From assembly GCF_000003605.2 (NCBI RefSeq), contig NW_003131405.1:1-18471 (forward strand): DNA of 18,471 nucleotides, read 5' to 3'. How positions within the stretch are numbered: the first letter of the stretch is position 1; every line of letters starts with the position of its first letter. Shown here in pieces: positions 7,971-15,495 of this stretch. Source of the DNA: Saccoglossus kowalevskii. Its lineage: Eukaryota > Hemichordata > Enteropneusta > Harrimaniidae. A model generated the notes under the pieces. It saw nothing but the letters and a program-made list of their open reading frames with translations. It made no database searches and had not been told where the DNA came from. A program made the position numbers and the translations under genes.

Positions 7971-8913
7971 GTTACTATTTAGGTTGACAATAATCTATTT
8001 TGGGAAGAAACCCACGAAGGAATAATTACAAGAGGGAATCATTACATTAGTTCCTAAAAAGAACACCGACAAACGGTTTATTTAAAATTGGAGGCCCACT
8101 TCTCAATGTTGATTATAAAAGTATACCTAAATATTTGGCATCGCGATTAAGATCCGTTATAGGAACGATCATATCCCAAGTACCCGGTAGAGACATCGCC
8201 GATAATGTGCATCCGGGATGTCGTTTCTTACACAAATGAAACACATCAAACTGGTGTAATATAGAAATTGGATCAAATGAAGGCATTCGACAGGGTTGAC
8301 CACAATTATTTATTCGTAATAAAATGTAATGAAAGCATACAATTTCGGTCTTAAATTTGTGAAATGGATTAATATTCTTTATCATGACATAGAATGTGTT
8401 GTTAAATGTAATGGTTTTTTTTCAAAATTATTCTCGATAACTCGAAGTATGAGACATGGCTGCCCTCTATCTGCAATGTTGTATATTATATCGATATAAC
8501 CTCTGAACAGCGCCATCATAGCCAATTCATACTTATGAAGTATTCCACTACCAAATACTATAAAGAAACATCTCTTATGTAAATAACTCAATAAAAGAAT
8601 GTATAACAACTTTTATAATTATATAATAATTATTATAATAATTACGGAAAAGTTTCAGGTGCTAAAATAAATATCCACACAACTGAAATGTTATGGATTG
8701 AAAGTAACCAAGATCGACACTCCAATTGTAGCAATATATTACAATGACCTTATTAGTATTGTCGGCGTAACTGCTGGCCACAACGAAAACACTATTATGG
8801 AATCAAATTGTGAAACAATTCTTAACCAATGGAGACGCAGAAAACTCACATTCACCAGTAAAGTTACTGTTGTAAATTCCTTGGTTTCCTCCTCACTATA
8901 TTATCTCTGCTGA
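7971..8913 (+). pseudogene. LINE ORF2 reverse transcriptase domain (copy B, after the nested element)
   Basis: The sequence resumes at the place where copy C encodes TVSWYKYFWVE. It then gives GIITLVPKKNTDKRFI (about 8032-8080), a WRP-like block, and LASRLRSVIGTIISQV, which match copy A. Motif A is KLDQMKAFDRVD (8265-8300). CNGFFSKLFSITRSMRHGCPLSAMLYIIS (about 8407-8490) is the GVRQGCPLS block with G-V-R-Q changed to S-M-R-H. The region that should hold the catalytic Asp pair is replaced by AT-rich low-complexity sequence (about 8609-8645). NYGKVSGAKINI then resumes. The last open run (8698-8913) ends NQWRRRKLTFTSKVTVVNSLVSSSLYYLC, which parallels the copy A thumb. Confidence 0.82.
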
Positions 8914-9328
8914 GTCACACCGATTTGTGAAAATATTATAACCGGATTTAAACATATTGGGACATCGTTTTTTTTTGGGGGGGGGGGAAGCCGCAAACAT
9001 CTTGTAAATTACGATACTAACGCCAGTGTAAACGAGTCTCCAGTACACAACACTAATTAATTATTTACTTTCATTAGAACGTATTATTATATAATACATC
9101 GCCGCAGATTATATAAAAATGAAAAACAACACATTAATATTGTACTCACAAACAAATACTTTAATATATGAAATTACCGTAATGCCATATATACATATTG
9201 AAGAAGGTGACCGTTGTCTTGTCAATGTAACAAGTGATAATTATGAGTAACTATTTTAAAGTCATAGAATAATTGTATGCTGCAAATTACAATTTATATT
9301 GAGACTTGCTCCGTAGAAGAAAAAAAAA
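8914..9328 (+). other. Distal remains and 3' tail of LINE copy B
   Basis: A homopolymer pair T9 G11 (8968-8987) sits where copies A and C encode F-F-W-D-N. RKHLVNYD follows at about 8992-9015 and matches GKHLVNND of copy A. After that no family block is recognised. The sequence is AT-rich (TTATTATATAATAC and similar), with a tail GAAGAAAAAAAAA at 9317-9328 touching 5S nucleotide 30. The CAGACC hairpin and the AATAAA of copies A and C are not evident here. Confidence 0.6.
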
Positions 9329-9418
9329 CAGTTCGCGTCCGATCACTGAAGCTAAGCTGCATCATGCATGGCTAGTACTTGCATGGGTGACCGGCTGGGA
9401 ATACCACGTGCAGTAGGC
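9329..9418 (+). pseudogene. 5S rRNA fragment, nucleotides 30-119 (right part of the gene split by copy B)
   Basis: Begins CAGTTCGCGTCCGATCACTG, keeps AAGCTAAGC, GGCTAGTACTT and GGGTGACCGGCTGGGAATACC, and ends GTGCAGTAGGC. Its length is exactly 90 nt. Together with 3732-3769 it makes a complete 5S gene once the 9-bp overlap is counted once. Confidence 0.93.
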
Positions 9419-9500
9419 GCATCGACATATTTATTCCACCGTACATGAAAACCTTTTCTCGGGATGTTTTGCCTCGGCATCCAAATCCGACGAATATTCA
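9419..9500 (+). other. 5S rDNA intergenic spacer, 82 nt
   Basis: This is the same spacer as at 3635-3731 and 17128-17224, with about 15 nt lost in its central part. It has TTTATTCCACCGTACATG and GGGATGTTTTGCCTCGGCA, and it ends CCGACGAATATTCA directly before the next 5S. The ACGAATATTCA block at -12 to -2 is the most constant part, and it may be an upstream Pol III element. Confidence 0.82.
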
Positions 9501-9619
9501 GCCTACTGCCAAACCATTGCAGAATACACCAGTTCACGTCCGATCACTGAAGTTAAGCTGCATCTGGCGTGGTTAATACTTGCATGGGAGATCGGCTGGG
9601 AACACCACGTGCTGTAGGC
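9501..9619 (+). rRNA. Full-length 5S rRNA gene copy (119 nt)
   Basis: This is the structural RNA of the large ribosomal subunit, made by RNA polymerase III from internal promoter boxes. The 119-nt length fits eukaryotic 5S. It starts GCCTACTGCC and ends GCTGTAGGC, so the outer six base pairs of helix I form. Box A is near ACTGAAGTTAAGC (9547-9559) and box C near TACTTGCATGGGAGATCGG (9580-9598). Differences from the usual sequence (TTAATACTT for TTAGTACTT, GATC for GACC, GGAACACC for GGAATACC, CATCTGGCG for CATCGGGCG) suggest a diverged copy that may not be functional. A T-run downstream (ATTTTATT, about 9629) could terminate transcription. It is the only full-length and reasonably conserved 5S copy in the window. 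Confidence 0.85.
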
Positions 9620-10388
9620 GCGACAACTATTTTATTCAACCGTACATATAGTCCTTGTGCATGAGAGGCCCACTAAATTTCTCTTCATATTTTTGAAGTA
9701 CACCATGTGGCACATCAAAAATGTTTGGGTAGACTTTGGGTAACCCGGCAATAACTGAGAAAATTACGTCATAAGCCACGCCCATTGGCGCTCTTTTGGA
9801 ACTGAAATTTAGGGGTAGGGGAAACATAAATCACTGTATTTTTGAAAGTATAAACCACAGAACAATAAAATACCCCTTAAAATGTTTGTATTTGAGTACT
9901 CTATTCAGTCAAATAATCATTATGCAAATTAGAATGTTAGAGGTCATTAAAGGTCAAAAGATCACGAAAATCCAGTTGGAGTTTTCCATGTGACAGTTTC
10001 TTGGTTTTAAGAGCAGATAATCAGATAATACTTTACGCAAGAAATCATAAGGAATTGTAAAAATCACCGGAATTGGAATCCATCCCCATCCATATGAGGC
10101 TTTCTAATAACTAAAAAAAACTGGTTACATTGAAAAAATGTAAGTATTTCTGGCTTTAAAAGATCAAGTAATGAGATAAACAGTTCAAGTTCAAAGCATG
10201 CAGTGTACAAACAGATCATGTGCTTACAGGTACCTGGTAGGCCACTATGTGCCAATGTTTTGTATGTGTAAATGTATGTAAGATGTAAACAAAAACAAAT
10301 AGCTGTCCATTGTATCCTGTAATGTACGACTGTTCCCTGATGTTGTTACAGTAGTATACATCTTATGATTTCATTTGGTCAACTTCAG
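9620..10388 (+). other. Noncoding interval between 5S array and Cys-rich exon
   Basis: 5S spacer similarity continues only to about 9655 (CCGTACATATAG). After that nothing codes convincingly. Landmarks are GGGGTAGGGGAAAC at about 9812-9825, the AGGTCA repeat at 9941-9956 and a pyrimidine-poor intron-like stretch ending in TTCAG at 10384-10388. The first two landmarks recur in the same order downstream of the third 5S cluster. Confidence 0.6.
9941..9956 (+). promoter_or_regulatory. Direct repeat AGGTCA-n4-AGGTCA (DR4)
   Basis: AGGTCA TTAA AGGTCA is a perfect DR4 of the nuclear receptor half-site, followed by AAAGATCACG. The same layout (AGGTCA CCAG AGGTCA, then AATGATCACG) occurs at 17653-17668. 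Binding by a nuclear receptor is a possibility from the motif alone. It may equally be part of a dispersed repeat. Confidence 0.4.
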
Positions 10389-10587
10389 GGAATGACAGCA
10401 GATACCAAAAATGGAGGCTGGCACTAGTGGAGTGAAACTGTTGCCTTCCCAAGCAGAATCGCCTTCTGTTGAGAAATGCATTATTTGCCAAACAACAACG
10501 TCTGACCCAACCATCAGCAACCCAAATGGTAGGAAACGCATACGTGAAGCTGCAGACATTCGGAAGGACTCTTGAGGTACGGGATCG
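10389..10587 (+). CDS. Exon of an uncharacterised Cys-containing protein (partial, possibly frameshifted)
   Basis: The exon would start after a TTCAG acceptor (10384-10388). A stop in frame lies at 10393-10395, so ATG at 10411 (AAAAATGG context) is the likely start. It encodes 54 residues containing EKCIICQ and then NGRKRIREAADIRKDS before TGA at 10573-10575. From memory, a C-I-I-C-Q motif followed by G-R-x-R-I-R-E-A-A-D-I-R-x-D occurs at the N-terminus of many unnamed invertebrate proteins. A one-base shift just before the TGA would read E-V-R-D-R straight into a GTAAGT donor at 10588. The TGA may therefore be a frameshift lesion or a sequence error. No following exon was found, so this may be a pseudogene or the start of a gene with a long intron. 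Function is unknown. Confidence 0.55.
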
Positions 10588-11596
10588 GGTAAGTCACTTA
10601 AACCTTTCAGTCAAATAAGACACGCACACAACGAAAAACGTTTCAACTCTCGTCTTAGTCGATCAGTCGAGCACTCTATAAGACACAGCGCCCTGGGGAA
10701 AAGTCCCCAACACTATCGCAAGGCTGACCCAAGACTCGCCCAAGACTCTCCAGGACTGAACTGCATCTGTCCTCGTGTACTCGCCAAGACCAACTCAAAC
10801 TCTCTTTATTCATTTTCAAAACTCTAACCAATTACAATGCAGTAAAAAGACTCTAGGGCGTAACCTTCAATCATAAAGCCAATCACACTAAGTACTGAAT
10901 ACGTCATATCTGTTGATTAATCGTTCACTACATTAATAACTACGAATACCAACTGTCGGAAATAGTAGTCTGAATAGCGACGGTTATCTCGTAATTAGTT
11001 CCAAATCACTGAGTCGAGTTCCGTCCAGGACCTCGCCTGCCTAAACGATGACAGACATAACACAGCAATTCGTTAGTAATCAGCTAAATAAGTCGGTCAA
11101 CAGATACGCGAAAACTAATTCATGACAGTATACAAATTGGTATACACATGTATACAAATTACAATAAAGATACTTAAGACATTACACATAAGGTAAAATA
11201 AATCACGTGACAATATAATGGTAATAACGGTAATAAATCCTAGTTTAACAGTTGAACAGAACAATCACAGAGCCAGTCGGGTCACGCCAAGGGTCACGCA
11301 CTTCGTTGCAAAATGGCCGTGCGGTTGAAACCGGGTCATGGCGTGATGGGTGAGAAAGACATCATTGAACACTCACAAAATCAAAATAAAACGGGGAAGT
11401 GGTTGCATATTACGGCGTAGCCAACATGGGAACTAACAAACCGCACAATACAAACGACATGCGTTCGAATCACACTAGATACACACTCACCAGAACCGTA
11501 GCAATCATAAACCAGCAATCGTTTTGGCTTTCATGTTCAACTCATCAGTACATTGGAGTAGTTAGAAAAATTAACACCACTAAACGTCCAACGTCG
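10588..11596. other. Noncoding interval, no gene recognised
   Basis: It starts with a splice-donor consensus GTAAGT. It contains a 14-bp hairpin GGGGA-AAAG-TCCCC at 10695-10708, a TATAAG at 10676-10681, three GTATAC palindromes (11128, 11140, 11150) and AATAAA at 11163-11168. A tRNA-like pair lies near 11415-11470 (TAGCCAACATGG, then GCGTTCGAATC). A TATA-like site and a poly(A) signal within about 600 bp could suggest a solo LTR. However, no TG...CA ends, primer-binding site or target duplication were found. Confidence 0.4.
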
Positions 11597-11672
11597 TGGC
11601 GTGATACACAAACGTGCCATCGAGTTAAAACAAAATTAGCTTGAAAAGACAGTGGGTTCGAGTCCTGCTTAG
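11597..11672 (+). other. tRNA-like Pol III promoter pair (possible SINE head)
   Basis: GGTTCGAGTCC at 11655-11665 is a perfect box B. The bases GTGGG and CCTGC around the TTCGAGT loop can form a five-pair T-arm with two wobbles. A weak box A-like TGGCGTGATAC lies at 11598-11608, about 56 nt upstream. Acceptor, D and anticodon stems do not form a convincing tRNA. A tRNA-derived SINE relic is the best guess. Confidence 0.3.
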
Positions 11673-11989
11673 AGCTACCGTGAAAACGTAAATCAAACAA
11701 ATCCCACAAACTGCAAAAAGTAAACAAAGAACGTCGCGGAAAATAATAGACCTCCCAAACAAACAAAAAAACAAACAAAACTGAATATATAAATAATAAA
11801 ATAACTTACGTGACGAGAGATAAACAAGACCCAAGTCAAGGTAAGTTTTGTTAAAGTGTCGATGGCGTTCCCTATATTACGAAAACAATTCGGGCAACAG
11901 ACGAATATCTTCTGTGGTGTTGTGGAATATATACTGTGTCTGCGGAATTGTTGATTAAGGGTTCGAATTCAGCAGTTAACATGTTGTTA
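11673..11989. other. Noncoding interval with a second box B-like motif
   Basis: The sequence is A-rich to about 11800 (AAACAAACAAAAAAACAAACAAAAC at 11756-11780). GGTTCGAATTC at 11960-11970 differs by one base from the box B consensus and lies just before the 92-bp satellite. No open frame of interest was seen. Confidence 0.4.
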
Positions 11990-13010
11990 GAAAGTTTCAC
12001 AATTACATCAAATATTCAATAATACCAGTATATTTATTTCATTATTTTAACAACTTGTATTTGGTGGAAGTTAATCAAACGCCAGTTGTTTACACCAAAA
12101 TAAGTCTCAAATATTTGTCCACACATTTATTATCTTAATTTAACACTTTGTAATTGTGGGTGGAAATTAATTAAACGACAGTTATTTACTCACAAATATA
12201 TGGTCAATATTTGTCCATGCGTTCATTCTCTCAATTTGAGAACTTGTAATTGTTGGAATTAATCAAACGCGAGTTGGCTATACCAAAATAAGTTTCAAAT
12301 ACTTGTCCACACATTTATTCTTTCAATTTAACAACTTGTAATGGTGTAAAATTATTAAATGACAGTTGTCTACACCAAAATAGGTTTCAAATCTTAATCC
12401 ACACATATATTTTCACAATTTAACAACTTGTAATGGTGGAAGTTAATTAAACTTGACTTGTTTACACCAAAATAATTATTAAATATTTGTTGAGACATTT
12501 ATTCTTTCAATTTAACAACTTGTAATTGTGGTAATTAATCAAACGCGAGTTGTTTACCCCAAAATAAGTCTCAAATATTTGTCCACACATTTATTCTCTC
12601 AATTTAACAACTTGTAATTGGGGGAACTTAATTAAACGCGAGTTGTTTACCCCAAAATAAGTCTCAAATATTTGTCCACACATTAATTCTCTTAATTTAA
12701 CACTTTGTAATTGTGGGAATTAATCAAACTCAAGTTGTTTACACCAAAATAAGTATTAAATATTTGTTGAGACATTTATTCTCTCAACTAAACAACTTGT
12801 AATTGTGGGAATTAATCAAACATGAGTTGTTTACACCAAAATAAGTATTAAATATTTGTTGAGACATTTATTCTCTCAATTTAGCAACTTGTAATTGTGG
12901 TAATTAATCGAACTCAACTTTTGTACACCAAAATAAGTTTCAAATATTTGTCCACACATTTATTCTCTCAATTTAACAACTTGTAACGGTGTAAAATAAA
13001 TAAAATAAAA
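11990..13010. repeat. About 92-bp satellite array, around 11 units
   Basis: Units are phased on TTGTAA(T) at 12055 (variant TTGTATTT), 12148, 12244, 12336, 12428, 12520, 12612, 12705, 12797, 12889 and 12981, giving periods of 92-96 with a mode of 92. The unit has TTGTAATTGTGGGAATTAATC, then GTTGTTTACACCAAAATAAG, then a variable segment, then ACATTTATTCTCTCAATTTAACAAC. The variable segment has two main types. Type 1 reads TCTCAAATATTTGTCCACAC. Type 2 reads TATTAAATATTTGTTGAGAC and occurs in the units starting at 12428, 12705 and 12797. The first and last units are degenerate, and the last decays into AAATAAAATAAAATAAG. Confidence 0.93.
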
Positions 13011-13597
13011 TAAGTAAAATAAGTTGTTTAATCAGTTGACATCAATGCAACTTACCCATAGACAGTGCACAACAGAGTATCATTATTGAGTAATTATTAA
13101 CAGGAACGTGTTTTGGCATTAGGATTAGGGTCGGGTCAGATATGGGCAACGCAAATGGCAAATACCAAATTGGCAAGATGTACACTAACGGGTTATGGCA
13201 CTAATTTGCAATAAAGCTACGAGTACGAACACAATTGACAGCTGCAAGTCATGTGCAACAACAACAACAACAGACACGAGGATCATTGCTGCTCTCCAAA
13301 TGGGTCCCTTAGTTTGTATTGACCCCCTAAGAATTGCTAATCCACCTTTCTAACTCTTCCCCCCAAAATAATATATCGCCCCTTTTAAAATGTATTGACC
13401 CACAAACTAATGAATATTCATGGTACAGAAACTGCTACGTCATGAATAAATTAGCAGAATTTAAAAAAAATTGCATAAAGTGTAGGTACGTTTTTTGGAG
13501 TCCTGCCACAAGCAGTATTACTGTAATTCTATTTTGGTAATCTTCCGCCGTTTTCGCGACTATTCAGTTCCAGAGATCTGTTTAGGCTGGTAGTGAA
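13011..13597. other. Noncoding interval upstream of LINE copy C
   Basis: No gene was recognised. It holds a short (CAA) run near 13256-13271, CCCCCTAAG and TTCCCCCCAAAA patches, and TTTTGGAGTCC near 13494-13503. The 5' part of copy C may extend into the last part of this interval. However, no 5S rRNA fragment is detectable here, unlike upstream of copy B. Confidence 0.4.
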
Positions 13598-13603
13598 GCC
13601 AAG

Positions 13604-14466
13604 ATGGCCGCCATTGGGGATCGAACAACCGGATCCAAAGAACATACAATAACACTGTGTGATGATGGATACTCTAGTATTGAGGTCATTGAATCTGTTC
13701 ACCAGGCAATTTCGGATAGATCAATTCTAAGCTGTATGAATGATAATGGAACTTGGCATGATTATCGACTCACTGTTTCAGCAAGGTGTTACTCTTAGGA
13801 GCGATGGGATTGAGGTACGTGGTGTAACAAGACAGTTTACTACTGTCTCGTTTCTGCGCGTTTCAATGTACATTGATGAAGATGAAATTATAAAGAAATG
13901 TACACAATTTTGATGTATAATTCGAAGCCGTGTGATCCATAAATTCCACAGAGAAGCACCTACAATATAAAATGGCATGCGATTTGTAAAGATGGAATTC
14001 CCAACACGTGTTAAATCTCTAACATACGCTGTGTAATCCATGCTAATTCACAACAAATAAAGAAAAGTATCCAACAACTGTCTTCGTGAAGATCACATTA
14101 TACACCAGTGCCCATCATACATTTGCACAGTGCGTCCAAGAAAGGCCATATTATATGGAAAGGAAATGTCGGGCATACAAATGCTACACGTGTGGGCAAT
14201 TCAGACATATAGCAAGAGATTGTGATGAAAATACAAATCGCCGCGAACTGACAACTACGAATCAAGAGGACTTCCTCGGCAAACTAATTGATGAGGATAA
14301 CAAGTATGAAACAACGAATGATGAATCTGCAAACGTTAATCCTCCTGATTACTCAGTCTTACCAGCGGACAATGAAACCTTACCCACACCAATGGATATC
14401 GACAATGGTGAACTTTCTACAGGAATAAATGTAAAAAAACGAGTATGCAACAGACAACAACAATAG
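13604..14466 (+). pseudogene. LINE ORF1 with zinc knuckle (copy C)
   Basis: ATG at 13604 (AAGATGGCC, strong start context) opens 64 residues, SKEHTITL ... SIEVIESVHQAISDRSILSC, before a stop at 13796-13798. A shifted frame continues GVTLRSDGIEVRGVTRQF and VSFLRVSMYIDEDEII, which matches VSFFSLPAYISDEDV in copy B. The next part is damaged. From 14086 to 14466 a frame of 126 residues holds CRAYKCYTCGQFRHIARDCD. This is a complete C-x2-C-x4-H-x4-C zinc knuckle (CYTCGQFRHIARDC). An acidic Asp/Glu/Asn-rich tail ending KKRVCNRQQQ follows. The intact knuckle supports reading the altered one in copy B as decay. Expected role: binding the element RNA. Confidence 0.8.
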
Positions 14467-14583
14467 AATCCAGACTGATTCAACAGCACCAAGTAGAAGA
14501 AAAAATAACACACCCAAACCAAATCTTGAACATTCACACCTAAATCTAAAAAAGACGGTAATCTATCTGATAATAATGATTAA
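14467..14583 (+). other. ORF1-ORF2 junction of copy C
   Basis: This AT-rich stretch of about 117 bp joins the ORF1 stop (14464-14466) to the endonuclease frame. The Lys-rich NIHT-x-I-x-KRR-like codons may be the original ORF1 end. No separate feature is visible. Confidence 0.4.
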
Positions 14584-15115
14584 GTGTTTTTATTATTAAT
14601 GTTCTTCTCTTCACATAAAGTTGACATTCTTGAAATTCAAGAAACCTTCTGGCAGGACTCCTTCGTTTCAACCGTTAAAACACTTTGGGATGGTGACGTA
14701 ATAACTGATAATTGCCGTGACCAGTGCAACCGTGGAATGATAAATGTAACACTTTTAATTTCCAAAGCCACAGGTGTAAACATTATTAAGAAGAAGTCGA
14801 GTGATCATTTTAGTGGGCGATCACTTAAAGTAATTATTGAAATAGATGATTTAGTTATAAATGTTATAAATATATATAATCCCAATAATCTCACCGAACG
14901 CCGTCAGTTCTACTGCGATATACAAACATTTTTGGAACGTGACTGCACCAATATTGTCAGTGGTGATTTTAACTGTGTGATCGATACAAACGCTCATACA
15001 CTCAAGTACATAAAGATCATTCAAGTTCACAGTTGAAAGACCTAATCGATATTTGTCGTGCCCATCACCCACGGTCAAGTGAGTATACTTGCCAGCGTTC
15101 AATAAATCACAATTC
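14584..15115 (+). pseudogene. LINE ORF2 endonuclease (copy C)
   Basis: This is the most complete endonuclease of the family here. The 150-residue open run 14584-15036 has KVDILEIQETFWQD (catalytic Glu), DNCRDQCNRGMINVTLLIS, VINIYNPNNLTERRQFY and IVSGDFNCVID. The domain then shifts frame to LKDLIDICRAHHPR and SEYTCQ, the counterpart of the FTWRR block of copy A. The SDH block is missing because the sequence jumps at about 15115 directly to the EGEK block. The N-terminal residues before VDI are poorly preserved. Confidence 0.83.
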
Positions 15116-15495
15116 ATAGAAGAAGGGGAGAAAAATACTAAATATTTCCTAACATTGGAGATAATTCAACAGGAAAACAAAACAATAACAACTCTAATTA
15201 GTGACTGCGACGAAACTCTTGACACAACCAATTCTATTATGAACGAGATTCACAGATTCTATTCCAAATTATATATCACCTCACCTCGATACTCTTCGAG
15301 GACGATAAACATTTGCAACGGTTACTGAGCTGCAAAAAACGTTATAGCTTATGGTCAACAATAAATCCCCGGGTCTTACAGTGAGCTGGTACAAATACTT
15401 TTGGGTTGAAATAGCATATGACTTCAATGATATTGTAGGCATTATTTTTGATTCTGACAAGCTGCCGAAAAGTCTTCGTACTGGTATCATTACTT
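15100..15495 (+). pseudogene. LINE ORF2 linker end and pre-RT block (copy C)
   Basis: The frame encodes FIEEGEKNTKYFLTLE, then QENKTITTLISDCDETLDTT and IMNEIHRFYSKLYI. This is the classical L1-type block before the polymerase, with the EGEK-x-T-K-Y-F and F-Y-x-x-L-Y motifs. A shifted frame gives NKSPGLTVSWYKYFWVEIAYDF and IIFDSDKLPKSLRTGIIT, ending at 15497. It matches KFPKSFRNGIIT of copy A. Copy A reaches the same point through about 600 bp of linker that copy C has lost. Confidence 0.8.

Larger units (their letters stand above)
3770..9328 (+). mobile_element. 5S-targeted LINE, copy B, both junctions kept, with a nested element
   Basis: This LINE splits one 5S rRNA gene, with 5S nucleotides 1-38 on its left and 30-119 on its right. 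It holds a leader of about 200 bp, ORF1 with zinc knuckles, the ORF2 start with the endonuclease N-terminus, the reverse transcriptase and an AT-rich tail. A different L1-like element occupies about 5213-7970. Copy B resumes at the start of the reverse transcriptase region, so about 1.1 kb (most of the endonuclease and the linker), judged from copy A, is missing at the insertion. The conserved C-terminal region is also not recognisable, and only about 400 nt separate the thumb from the 3' end. All frames are broken. Confidence 0.88.

Noticed and set aside
9796-9993. 65-residue plus-strand frame through the GGGGTAGGGG region
   Set aside because: It has no motif or family resemblance and crosses the DR4 repeat. 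The parallel interval at 17437 has no matching frame.
10590-11230. Possible solo LTR (TATAAG at 10676, AATAAA at 11163; also TGAATAAAGAG on the minus strand near 10805)
   Set aside because: No TG...CA termini, primer-binding site, polypurine tract or target duplication could be placed in either orientation.
11399-11834. Open frames of 69-81 residues on both strands
   Set aside because: No recognisable motif, low-complexity composition and noncoding landmarks (tRNA-like boxes) in the same stretch.
13115-13135. Telomere-like TTAGGATTAGGG
   Set aside because: Only one imperfect pair of units is present, so there is no array.
13560-13600. CAGTTC at 13566-13571 before copy C, which might be the left target-site duplication
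   Set aside because: Only six bases match, the sequence to its left shows no 5S similarity, and about 25 bp of unrelated sequence separates it from CCAAGATGG.
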